Positions 1 to 7,312 of a stretch of DNA of 40,429 nucleotides are shown piece after piece (the first letter of the stretch is position 1; every line of letters begins with the position of its first letter). Source of the stretch: Oscillospiraceae bacterium (lineage in GTDB: Bacteria > Bacillota > Clostridia > Oscillospirales > Oscillospiraceae); contig JAEDDG010000018.1 in NCBI GenBank assembly GCA_016293865.1, positions 1 through 40,429 on the forward strand, written 5' to 3'. Position numbers and translations under genes: made by a program. The notes beneath the pieces are model-generated. The model ran no database searches and was not told the origin of the DNA. It saw nothing but the letters and a program-made list of their open reading frames with translations.

Positions 1-1
1 G

Positions 2-475
2 ACGCTGGCGGTTTTCCCGCCGGACAGGCCGTTTGACCACCAGGCGTGTGTGGATTACTATTACGCGCACATCTGGGAGTACGCAGTCCCGTTTCCCGAG
101 CAGCTGGAGATTGTCCGGAAGATGCGGACAATGGGCGTAAAAAATGCCATTGTGACCAATTGCCTGCGCTGCGACGCGCAGAGGCGCAAAATTGAACATC
201 TCGGCATTGCGCCGCTGTTTGACGTCATTCTTCTGTCCGGCGAGTGCGGCTTTCATAAACCGGACCGGCGGATTTATGATCTCTGTGCACAGAAGCTTGG
301 CGTTGAAAACAGCGCCTGCCTCTTTGTCGGCGACAGTTCGGCTACGGATATTCCGGGCGCCGTCAATGCCGGTATGTCCTCGGTCTGGCTGAATCCCTGG
401 GGAGACGCGGATATTTTTGCGGATGAACCGTCGGTGACAAAAGTCAGCGCCGTCGGCGAATACTTTGCACTCTGA
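2..475 (+). CDS. HAD-superfamily hydrolase, 5' end outside window
   Basis: The reading frame is already open at the left edge, so the N-terminal part with the nucleophile Asp (HAD motif I) lies outside the window. What remains shows the second half of a HAD-IA phosphatase: a motif II-like stretch (IVTNCLRC), the motif III lysine in GECGFHKPD, and motif IV in FVGDSSATDI, followed by the usual NAGM...VWLN segment. This pattern fits a YjjG/pyrimidine-nucleotidase or phosphoglycolate-phosphatase-like enzyme; the substrate cannot be told. It ends before a hairpin terminator and converges with the aldolase gene. The first in-window GTG (50) is internal, not the start. Confidence 0.85.
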   Translation, partial: TLAVFPPDRPFDHQACVDYYYAHIWEYAVPFPEQLEIVRKMRTMGVKNAIVTNCLRCDAQRRKIEHLGIAPLFDVILLSGECGFHKPDRRIYDLCAQKLGVENSACLFVGDSSATDIPGAVNAGMSSVWLNPWGDADIFADEPSVTKVSAVGEYFAL

Positions 476-511
476 TGTACGCTGACAGTTTACACCCAAA
501 AACGCGTATTG

Positions 512-550
512 AAAAGCCGCCGCCTGGAAATTCTCCGGACGGCGGCTTTT
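512..550. terminator. Bidirectional terminator between HAD gene and aldolase
   Basis: A perfect stem pairs AAAAGCCGCCG (512-522) with CGGCGGCTTTT (540-550). It has T-runs on both sides (TTTTTCC on plus, TTTTC on minus). It sits 36 nt after the HAD stop and just beyond the stop of the convergent aldolase gene, so it can serve both. Confidence 0.8.
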
Positions 551-559
551 TCCGAACTG

Positions 560-1486
560 TCAGATTGCGTCAAACAGAGCGATGGGCTCAATGTTGATGC
601 GGGCTTTCAGCTCCTGCAGGTCGGCTTTCAAAGCAGCCTTTACGTCGCTGGAGAACCAGCGCATGGGTCTGGGATTCACGCCGGCGTTGACGCCCATGAA
701 CTCCAGGCAGGCGCGCATACCGGCTGAGAAGTCCTTGTATTTGAACAGGACCTCAAGAATGGCGTTGGCTGCGAGCATGTCTTTCTGTGCGGTGCGGATT
801 TCGCCGGCCCACATCTCGTCAACGGCGCGCTTGTACAGGTCAGGGAGAATGTTGTAGCTGCCGCCGATGATTCCGTCGGCGCCGCACAGAAGGCCGGAAA
901 GGAACTGCTCGTCACGGCCGGAATAGACCAGGAAATCCTTGCCCATGTGTTCCTTGATGCGGCCCATCATGTAATGATCCGGACCGGTGTACTTGACGCC
1001 CTTGACATTGGGAATGGTGGCGAGACGCTGGAACATCTCAACAGAGGGCGTATATTTATCTGTCATTGCATAAACCAGAAGCGGCAGGCTGCTGGCTTCT
1101 GCAATCTCGGAGTAATAGCTGTACATCTCTTCGGGATCCAGATGATAGTAGTAACTGGGGACGGCGGAAACGCCGGTGCATCCGCATTCTTCTGCGTGTT
1201 TGGCCATCTTGGCCGTGATGTCCGGGGAGACGAAGGCGATATGCGCTACAACGGGGACGCGGCCATCCACGATGTTCACCATGGATTCCACAACCTCCAT
1301 GCGTTCCTTGCTTTCCATGTACGGGCCGTGGCCGTTGCTGCCGGTGAGGTAGAAGCCGCCGGAGCCCTGAGCGATCATCCAGTCAATCATTTCCTTGGCT
1401 GCTGCGGGATCGTAGCTGCCGTCTTCCTTAAACGGAGTCATAATTGCGGGAATAACGCCTTTAAAATCATAAAGAGAAAATGCCAT
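560..1486 (-). CDS. Dihydrodipicolinate synthase / N-acetylneuraminate lyase family aldolase
   Basis: A class I aldolase of the DapA/NanA (beta/alpha)8-barrel family, about 308 residues. The start MAFSLYDFKG is chosen because AAAGGA lies 9 nt upstream of this ATG; an ATG 18 nt further upstream has no such site. The Schiff-base lysine is in NVKGVKYTG and the catalytic tyrosine region is PSYYYHLD, which is closer to NanA (YYYPF) than to DapA (YYNKP). The carboxylate-binding motif, GSTGE in NanA, is GSNGHG here, so Thr is replaced by Asn and the Glu by His. This suggests a 2-keto acid substrate other than classical sialic acid. It is divergent from an AraC-type regulator, a usual arrangement for an inducible sugar-acid catabolic gene. 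The exact reaction is unknown; dapA of lysine synthesis is unlikely given the motifs and context. Confidence 0.88.
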   Translation of the reverse strand: MAFSLYDFKGVIPAIMTPFKEDGSYDPAAAKEMIDWMIAQGSGGFYLTGSNGHGPYMESKERMEVVESMVNIVDGRVPVVAHIAFVSPDITAKMAKHAEECGCTGVSAVPSYYYHLDPEEMYSYYSEIAEASSLPLLVYAMTDKYTPSVEMFQRLATIPNVKGVKYTGPDHYMMGRIKEHMGKDFLVYSGRDEQFLSGLLCGADGIIGGSYNILPDLYKRAVDEMWAGEIRTAQKDMLAANAILEVLFKYKDFSAGMRACLEFMGVNAGVNPRPMRWFSSDVKAALKADLQELKARINIEPIALFDAI

Positions 1487-1520
1487 GAGAATCCGTCCTT
1501 TCATTCTTTCTGATGGCTTT

Positions 1521-1560
1521 ATTATACTGCAATAATTCTGTAATAAAAGCTGAATATTGC
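1521..1560 (-). promoter_or_regulatory. Probable promoter/operator of the aldolase gene
   Basis: On the minus strand TATAAT (complement of 1521-1526) lies about 35 nt from the start codon, with no good -35 hexamer. Upstream are an inverted repeat GCAATA (1529-1534)/TATTGC (1555-1560) and a perfect palindrome CAATTAATTG at 1561-1570. A weak -35 with nearby repeats would fit activation by the divergent AraC protein (inference). Confidence 0.4.
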
Positions 1561-1577
1561 CAATTAATTGTAAAATC

Positions 1578-1606
1578 TTGCTTTTGCTGCCCTATACTGA
1601 TATAAT
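1578..1606 (+). promoter_or_regulatory. Sigma-A promoter of the AraC-type regulator
   Basis: TTGCTT (1578-1583), a 17-nt spacer and TATAAT (1601-1606). The leader then carries a 7-bp hairpin, GATGCGC (1618-1624) with GCGCATC (1634-1640), immediately before the GGGAGG ribosome binding site of the regulator. Confidence 0.65.
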
Positions 1607-1655
1607 TTTGATGCACTGATGCGCGAACGTTCTGCGCATCGGACGGGAGGCTGAA

Positions 1656-2492
1656 ATGTACGAAGCAATCAAAGAGCTGCGGTACCATCAGACCGGCAGC
1701 GACCCGCTGAGCGGCATCCGCCATGCGTCCGGCGATTACTGCAATATTCTGCAGGTGGTGGAAGGAAACGGAAGCATGGTCATGAATAACCGTCTGTTTC
1801 CGCTGGCGTCTGGCAATATTTTTCTGATCAATGCCGGATGCGTGCACAGCACCAGTCCTAAATATGCCGACCGGTATACACGCAACAAAATCATCATCGG
1901 AAAGCACTGCCTGCGGGAACTGCTGGCTGCCAACGGCGCGGAAGATCTGTTCGCCGCCTTTTTTGAAAAGGATCTGGGGGGATGCTATACACTGCCCGGT
2001 ACAGCAGCAGTGGAGATTGACCGCATGTTTGCCGAAATGGCGGCGGACAGCGCCGGCGGAAGATACAGCGAGCTGCTGCTGCGCGCGAATGTCATGAAAA
2101 TCCTGTATATGATTGCAGCGAGAGCCGGAAAGGGCGTCGGACAGACCAATGAAAAAGTATCCGGCGTACTGTTTTATATTGATCGGAATTTCACATCCCC
2201 GCTGACGCTTGATACGATTTCCGATGATACGCACATCAGCAAGTATTACCTCAGCCGTCTGTTCCGGGCGTATACCGGGATGTCTGTGGTGGAATACATC
2301 ACAGAGCGCCGGATTTCCCTGGCCCGCGAGCTTCTGGCCAACACAGACAGCTCAGTAGCGGATATTGCAGGAGAGGCGGGATTTGACTCCATCTCCTATT
2401 TCTGCCACACTTTCCGGCGCTATGAAGGCCTGTCGCCCCTTGTGTTCAGGAAAAAAAGCCGGGAGACACAGCGTGCTGCGGCAGACGGCTGA
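1656..2492 (+). CDS. AraC family transcriptional regulator
   Basis: A 278-residue one-component regulator. The N-terminal half is a cupin-like sensing domain (residues about 15-140). The C-terminal 100 residues hold the two AraC helix-turn-helix motifs, with the signature HISKYYLSRLFRAYTGMS in the first and VADIAGEAGFDSISYFCHTF with FRRYEGLSP in the second. The start ATG is preceded by GGGAGG at 7-nt spacing. It is divergent from the DapA/NanA-like aldolase gene, so it probably activates that gene in response to its sugar-acid substrate (inference from layout). Confidence 0.92.
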   Translation: MYEAIKELRYHQTGSDPLSGIRHASGDYCNILQVVEGNGSMVMNNRLFPLASGNIFLINAGCVHSTSPKYADRYTRNKIIIGKHCLRELLAANGAEDLFAAFFEKDLGGCYTLPGTAAVEIDRMFAEMAADSAGGRYSELLLRANVMKILYMIAARAGKGVGQTNEKVSGVLFYIDRNFTSPLTLDTISDDTHISKYYLSRLFRAYTGMSVVEYITERRISLARELLANTDSSVADIAGEAGFDSISYFCHTFRRYEGLSPLVFRKKSRETQRAAADG

Positions 2493-2511
2493 TGAACATT
2501 CAGATGATGAT

Positions 2512-2553
2512 TTTACAATTTATTCACCCTTGCGCGCCTGTATATACTATAAT
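2512..2553 (+). promoter_or_regulatory. Promoter region of the two-component operon with direct-repeat box
   Basis: TATAAT lies at 2548-2553. Upstream is a direct repeat TTTACA (2512-2517) - 5 nt - TTCACC (2523-2528), an 11-bp period typical of OmpR/PhoB-type binding sites such as the B. subtilis PhoP box. No standard -35 hexamer is correctly placed, which suits an activated, possibly autoregulated promoter. The binding role is inference. Confidence 0.45.
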
Positions 2554-2592
2554 ATTAGCAATGATTGAATATTTAATGGGGAGGGAAATCTT

Positions 2593-3282
2593 ATGCAGCG
2601 TAAAGTGCTTGTCATTGAGGACGATGCCAATATTGCGGAGCTCCTGCGCCTGTATCTGGAAAAGGACGGCTTTGAAGTTTCGATTGCGGTTGACGGCGGC
2701 AAAGGAGTTTCCGAATTTGAGCGGTTTAACCCGGACCTGGTTCTGCTGGATATTATGCTGCCGGTCATGGACGGCTGGAGCGTTTGCCGTGAGATTCGCA
2801 GTACCTCCAAAACGCCGATTATCATGCTGACCGCCAAAGGCGAGACGCTGGACAAAGTTTCCGGCCTGGAGATGGGCGCGGATGATTATGTGGTCAAGCC
2901 TTTTGATGTAAAGGAACTGATTGCCCGGATTCATGCGGTCATGCGGCGCTATGGGATGGAGGAAAACCAGAAGGAAAAGAAGCTTGTTTTTGACAAGCTT
3001 GTTATTGATATGGTTTCCTTTGAACTGATCGTGGATGGCAAAAAGGTGGACACACCGCCAAAAGAGATGGAGCTTCTGTATCATCTGGCGTCTTCGCCCA
3101 ACCGCGTCTATACCAGAAACCAGCTTCTGGATGAGGTCTGGGGATTTGATTATTTCGGCGATTCCAGAACGGTGGACGTGCATGTCAAGCGTCTGCGCGA
3201 AAAGCTGGAAAATGTCAGTGACCAGTGGGCGCTGAAGACGGTCTGGGGCGTCGGATACAAATTTGAAGTGAATGAGAACTGA
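2593..3282 (+). CDS. OmpR/PhoB-family response regulator
   Basis: A 229-residue DNA-binding response regulator. Receiver domain (about 1-120): acidic pocket Asp10/Asp11, phospho-acceptor Asp53 in LVLLDIMLP, switch Thr80 in IIMLTAKG and Lys102 in VVKPF. The C-terminal winged helix (about 130-228) shows the family motifs LLYHLASSPNRVYTRNQLL, DSRTVDVHVKRLREKL and VWGVGYKF. GGGAGGG lies 7 nt before the ATG. The kinase gene follows after 6 nt, so the two are co-translated. The regulon is unknown. A direct repeat upstream of its own promoter suggests autoregulation. Confidence 0.95.
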   Translation: MQRKVLVIEDDANIAELLRLYLEKDGFEVSIAVDGGKGVSEFERFNPDLVLLDIMLPVMDGWSVCREIRSTSKTPIIMLTAKGETLDKVSGLEMGADDYVVKPFDVKELIARIHAVMRRYGMEENQKEKKLVFDKLVIDMVSFELIVDGKKVDTPPKEMELLYHLASSPNRVYTRNQLLDEVWGFDYFGDSRTVDVHVKRLREKLENVSDQWALKTVWGVGYKFEVNEN

Positions 3283-3288
3283 TGCGGC

Positions 3289-4719
3289 ATGAGTAGAACA
3301 AAAACGGTGTATGCCCGCAACCTGTTCACAACGCTTGGAATTCTGCTGCTGAGTTTTATTCTTCTCGGTGTGTCATTTGCGTCCATTACCTACAATACCA
3401 CGCTTCAGACTGAGCGGATCAATATGGTTGGCACGGCCAATGAAGCGTCGCATGTTATGGTTGCAACGGAGAAGGCCTGGGGCGTGGAAAGCCTGTGGAT
3501 GCGCATGTACCTGTCCAGCCTGTCCGAAGCTTCCGGATACCGGATCCTGATCAGCGATGCGGAAGGCACGGTGGTTTCCTGCTCTGACAGTGAGCTGAAC
3601 TGCCGGCATATCGGCCGGTATATCGGGCGGGATGTTCTGGGATTGGTTACGGAGAACGGAAAATTTTTCCCGAGAACGGATTTGTCCGGCGTTTACGGTG
3701 AATCCTGCTTCGTTGTGGGCTTAAAAATCACTCAGATTGACGCGGATAACCCGTACTATATTTTTGTCTCCAGCACGCGGGATGTAATGGTCGGCGGCTG
3801 GCGGCAGTTTTCCTGGACGTTTATTGCCATCGCGGTTACGGTGATGTTTGTGGCCACAGTTGCCACGCTGTACACGACAAAGAAGCTGACTAGGCCGCTG
3901 GATGAGATGGCAAAGGCGGCCCACCGGTTCGCAAAGGGCGATTTTTCCGTGCGCGTCGATGAACGCGGGGATACAGATGAAATCGGACAGCTTGCAGATG
4001 CGTTCAATGTGATGGCGGATTCGCTGGAGCGGGCGGAGAAAGAGCGCCGGGAACTGATCGCAAACGTCTCCCATGAGCTGAAAACGCCCATGACCACAAT
4101 CACCGGCTTTGCGGACGGCATTCTGGACGGGACGATTCCGCGCGACCGGCAGGACAGCTATCTGCGTACAATTTCTTCTGAGGCCAAGCGCCTGTCCCGG
4201 CTGGTGCGCGGCATGCTGGACATCTCACAGCTCCAGAGCGCAGACACAACAAAAGTGCGCAGCGGCTCCTTTGACGCGGCGGAGGTTGTCCGGGTGACGC
4301 TGCTGAGCCTGGAAAAGAAAATTACCGACAGAAAGCTGGATGTGGATCTGCACCTGCCGGAGGAGAACATTGTCGTGCGCGGCGATCAGGATGCCATTAT
4401 GCAGGTGATGTACAACCTGATCGAAAATGCGGCAAAGTTTGCAGATGAAGGCACCTGTCTCGTAATCGAGCTGTGGAAGCAGGGACCGAAAGCTTATTTC
4501 TCTGTGGAAGATACGGGACAGACCATTCCGCGGGAGGAACTGCCGCTGGTGTTCGATCGTTTCCACAAAACGGACAAATCCCGCAGCATGGATCGCGACG
4601 GCGTGGGGCTTGGACTTTATATCGTCAAAACGATCATTGACAGCCACAATGAGGATGTTTTTGTGACCAGTGAGGACGGAAAAACAAAATTCAGTTTTTC
4701 CATGACGATTAAAAATTAA
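3289..4719 (+). CDS. Membrane sensor histidine kinase
   Basis: A 476-residue classical sensor kinase partnered with the adjacent response regulator. TM1 spans about residues 13-33; an extracytoplasmic sensor domain of about 140 residues follows; TM2 spans about 175-197; then a HAMP linker (about 198-250, TRPLDEMAKAAHRFAKGD). The HisKA H-box is ANVSHELKTPMTTITGF with phospho-accepting His262. The ATPase domain shows the N box (LIENAAKF), a D-x-G motif in VEDTGQ and the G2 box GVGLGLYIVK. There is no PAS domain, so it is unlike B. subtilis PhoR/ResE in that respect. The signal is unknown. The ATG has no strong ribosome binding site, and translational coupling to the upstream gene is likely. Confidence 0.95.
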   Translation: MSRTKTVYARNLFTTLGILLLSFILLGVSFASITYNTTLQTERINMVGTANEASHVMVATEKAWGVESLWMRMYLSSLSEASGYRILISDAEGTVVSCSDSELNCRHIGRYIGRDVLGLVTENGKFFPRTDLSGVYGESCFVVGLKITQIDADNPYYIFVSSTRDVMVGGWRQFSWTFIAIAVTVMFVATVATLYTTKKLTRPLDEMAKAAHRFAKGDFSVRVDERGDTDEIGQLADAFNVMADSLERAEKERRELIANVSHELKTPMTTITGFADGILDGTIPRDRQDSYLRTISSEAKRLSRLVRGMLDISQLQSADTTKVRSGSFDAAEVVRVTLLSLEKKITDRKLDVDLHLPEENIVVRGDQDAIMQVMYNLIENAAKFADEGTCLVIELWKQGPKAYFSVEDTGQTIPREELPLVFDRFHKTDKSRSMDRDGVGLGLYIVKTIIDSHNEDVFVTSEDGKTKFSFSMTIKN

Positions 4720-4763
4720 CGGAATGTACAAAAAACATTCACAATTCCGGCAGCGCCATGCTT

Positions 4764-4861
4764 TATAATACGTTTACAGGTGGATGTACATGTCCATTTT
4801 TCCTCACAACCGGACCTGAATCAGAAGACCCCCGTACAGTCTGTACGGGGGTCTTCTGATT
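4764..4861 (+). ncRNA. Possible short RNA downstream of the two-component operon
   Basis: A consensus TATAAT (4764-4769) occurs 45 nt after the kinase stop codon and about 90 nt before a strong intrinsic terminator, with no open reading frame between. A TTCACA element (4738-4743) lies upstream at nearly the same distance from the -10 as TTCACC does in front of the response-regulator gene. This could be a roughly 85-nt transcript controlled by that regulator, or only a chance -10 in the operon's 3' region. Confidence 0.25.
4819..4861 (+). terminator. Strong intrinsic terminator
   Basis: A near-perfect 43-nt palindrome (centre 4840; GAAGACCCCCGTAC paired with GTACGGGGGTCTTC) followed by TTTTT on the plus strand. 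It terminates the two-component operon. cinA ends six bases away on the other strand, but that side lacks a U-tract, so termination of cinA here would be weaker. Confidence 0.85.
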
Positions 4862-4866
4862 TTTGA

Positions 4867-6126
4867 TTATTCAATTTCAAGGCCGGTCAGATACCGGCGG
4901 ATCATGTCAAAGGCGTGATGCACGGCCATGGTGCGACCCCTCTGGCGGTCGGTTCCGAGATGGACGCCGCGGCAGTATATGGTTCCTTCGGCATCCAGCG
5001 CAATGAAAACGGTGCCAACAGGCGTATCCGAGCCGTCGCCGTCCGGCCCCACAAGGCCGGTGATGCCGATGCCCAGATCACTGCCGAAAGTTCTGCGTGC
5101 GCCTGATGCCATTTCGCGCGCGACTTCTGCCGAGACGGCGCCGTGCGCAGCCAGTGTTGCGGGGCTGACGCCCACCAGGGCTGTTTTGGCGCCGGAGGCG
5201 TAGGTAACGGCACTGCCGAGAAAGACGGAAGACGCGCCGGGAATATCTGTAATGCGCTTGGCCAGCAGTCCGCCGGTGCAGCTTTCAGCCGCCGCCAGCG
5301 TTTTTCCGGCTTTTTTCAGAAGGCCGTATGCGGTGTTTTCCAGGGAATCCGTATCCACGCCGTAAATCAGACTGCCGAGGATTCCACGCACTTCTTCAAT
5401 GACCGGGCGGCACAGAGCTTCCGCTTCGTCAGCGGAGGCGGCCTTTGCCGTGACGCGCAGGCGGACCTCGCCGTCCTTGGCGTAGGGTGCCAGCGTGGGA
5501 TTCTGCAGTTCAAGCATCCGGCTGCGCAGCCGGTCCTCAACGGAGGATTCGCCCATGCCGAAAATATGCAGGTTGTGGGAGATGATCTCGTCGCCGGAAA
5601 GCTTCTGCAGGTAGGGCATGGCGCTGAGCCGGAACATGGTCATGCATTCCCGCGGCGGACCGGGCAGCATCAGAACATGGACGCCCTGCGCTTCAAAAGC
5701 GCAGCCGGGAGCGGTGCCGCAGGTGTTGTGGAAGACTGTGCAGCCCTCCGGCAGATAAACCTGCTGGTAATTATTCTGCGTGATGGGCCGGTTGGCGTGC
5801 AGGCGGGTTTTGAAATACTGGCGCATGGTTTCCGCTTCCTGCTCATCGTAAATCAGCTTCAGCCCGAACGCCTCGGCCAGCGTCTGCTTGGTCAGGTCGT
5901 CGCATGTGGGGCCGAGGCCGCCGGTGGTAATGATGATGTCCGCACGTTTTTTGGCGATGGCCACCACATCCTTCAGGCGCTCCGGATTGTCGCCGACCAC
6001 TGTATGATAGAACACATTGATGCCCAGCTCTGACAGCATAATGGAAATGTCCCTGGCGTCTGTGTTTGTGATGTTGCCCAACAGCAGTTCCGTCCCGACG
6101 GAAATGATTTCTGCAGAATGTTTCAT
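4867..6126 (-). CDS. cinA: CinA: nicotinamide-nucleotide amidase / competence-damage protein
   Basis: Full-length two-domain CinA, 419 residues. The N-terminal COG1058/MoCF-like domain (1 to about 170) starts with EIISVGTELLLGNITNTDA and includes TTGGLGPTCDDLTK; this domain is associated with ADP-ribose pyrophosphatase activity in characterised homologues. The C-terminal PncC-type NMN deamidase domain (about 265-415) carries AAAESCTGGLLAKRITDIPG and ITGLVGPDG. It recycles nicotinamide mononucleotide in the cytoplasm; in some bacteria it is induced with competence genes. Its ATG overlaps the thiI stop (ATGA), so translation is coupled. It is the last gene of a comM-thiI-cinA operon. Confidence 0.96.
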   Translation of the reverse strand: MKHSAEIISVGTELLLGNITNTDARDISIMLSELGINVFYHTVVGDNPERLKDVVAIAKKRADIIITTGGLGPTCDDLTKQTLAEAFGLKLIYDEQEAETMRQYFKTRLHANRPITQNNYQQVYLPEGCTVFHNTCGTAPGCAFEAQGVHVLMLPGPPRECMTMFRLSAMPYLQKLSGDEIISHNLHIFGMGESSVEDRLRSRMLELQNPTLAPYAKDGEVRLRVTAKAASADEAEALCRPVIEEVRGILGSLIYGVDTDSLENTAYGLLKKAGKTLAAAESCTGGLLAKRITDIPGASSVFLGSAVTYASGAKTALVGVSPATLAAHGAVSAEVAREMASGARRTFGSDLGIGITGLVGPDGDGSDTPVGTVFIALDAEGTIYCRGVHLGTDRQRGRTMAVHHAFDMIRRYLTGLEIE

Positions 6127-7295
6127 CGCTCGATTTTCACCCTTTCGATGTTCTCAAACGCCTCGCGCACCAGCGCATCCACATCCAGGACGGATTCTGC
6201 CGCCTCCACATCCTGCAGCTTCGGCCGGGTGCGGGGGTGCCGCGGGGTGAATACGGTGCAGCAGTCCTCATATGGCAGAATAGAGGTGTCGAATGTGCCG
6301 ATTTTCCGTGCGGCAACGATGATGTCGTTTTTGTCCAGACAGATCAGCGGCCGGAGAATCGGCACGGAGACGCATGCTTCCGTGACGGCCATGGCTTCCA
6401 TGGTCTGGCTGGCAACCTGGCCCAGGTTTTCGCCGGTGATCATGGCGGCACAGCGGTTGTCCAGAGCAATTTTTTCTGCAATGCGCATCATAAACCGGCG
6501 CATGATGACCGTAAAATACTCTTCCGGACATTTGTCATGGATTTCCTCCTGGATATGCGTAAACGGAACAATCTGCAGCGTCATGCGGCCGCAGTAATCT
6601 ACCAGAATTCTGGCCAGTTCAATCACTTTTTCCTTCGCCTGCTCAGAGGTGTAGGGGAAGGAGAAGAAATGGACGGGAATCACGCTGACACCGCGCTTGG
6701 CCGCCATATAGGTTGAAACAGGGCTGTCAATTCCGCCGGAGAGGAGGGAGACAACGCTGCCGTTTGCGCCCAGCGGCATGCCGCCGGCGCCGGGAACCGG
6801 CGTGCCGTGGACATAGGCCGCGAAATCACGGACTTCCACCGTCACAGTCAGCGCGGGATTGTGTACGTCCACCTTTGTGTCCGGGAAAGCGTCGGCAAGA
6901 AGGCCGCCTACATACTGCGACAGCTGGATGCTGGTCATGGGGAAGGCCTTGTCCGAGCGTTTGGATTCCACTTTAAAAGTAGGCGCGGCGCGCATAGCGT
7001 CGCCCAGATAGCTCTTGGCTGTCTCGAAAATGGCGTCCTTGTCCTTTGCGCAGGCAGCGGCCCGGGAAACAGACACTATGCCAAAAATTTTCTGCACGGC
7101 CTCAAATGCGCCGTCCATGTCGCAGCTGTCGTCCTTCGGCTCCACATAAACGGTGGACTGGGTGGTGTAAATGTTGAATTTGCCGAAGCGCTCCAGCCGG
7201 CGGCGGACGTTGCCGCAAAGACGCATTTCAAAGCTCTTGCGGTTGAGACCTTTCAGGACCATTTCGCCCTGTTTGAGAAGAATGATGTCGTTCAT
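6123..7295 (-). CDS. thiI: tRNA 4-thiouridine synthetase / thiamine sulfur transferase ThiI
   Basis: A 390-residue ThiI. A ferredoxin-like/THUMP region (about 1-165) precedes the adenylating PP-loop domain with the SGGIDSPVSTYMAAKRG motif. A Cys pair sits in YEDCCTVFTPRHP. The C-terminal rhodanese domain present in E. coli ThiI is absent, as is normal in Firmicutes, where a NifS/IscS-like desulfurase hands sulfur directly to the PP-loop enzyme. It adenylates U8 of tRNA before thiolation and may also supply sulfur for the thiamine thiazole. No desulfurase gene is present in this window. It sits 17 nt after comM and overlaps cinA by 4 nt. Confidence 0.96.
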   Translation of the reverse strand: MNDIILLKQGEMVLKGLNRKSFEMRLCGNVRRRLERFGKFNIYTTQSTVYVEPKDDSCDMDGAFEAVQKIFGIVSVSRAAACAKDKDAIFETAKSYLGDAMRAAPTFKVESKRSDKAFPMTSIQLSQYVGGLLADAFPDTKVDVHNPALTVTVEVRDFAAYVHGTPVPGAGGMPLGANGSVVSLLSGGIDSPVSTYMAAKRGVSVIPVHFFSFPYTSEQAKEKVIELARILVDYCGRMTLQIVPFTHIQEEIHDKCPEEYFTVIMRRFMMRIAEKIALDNRCAAMITGENLGQVASQTMEAMAVTEACVSVPILRPLICLDKNDIIVAARKIGTFDTSILPYEDCCTVFTPRHPRTRPKLQDVEAAESVLDVDALVREAFENIERVKIER

Positions 7296-7312
7296 ATTTT
7301 ACTCCAGATCAG

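Noticed and set aside
5143..6033. Plus-strand open frames inside cinA, thiI and comM
   Set aside because: They mirror well-conserved genes and lack ribosome binding sites.
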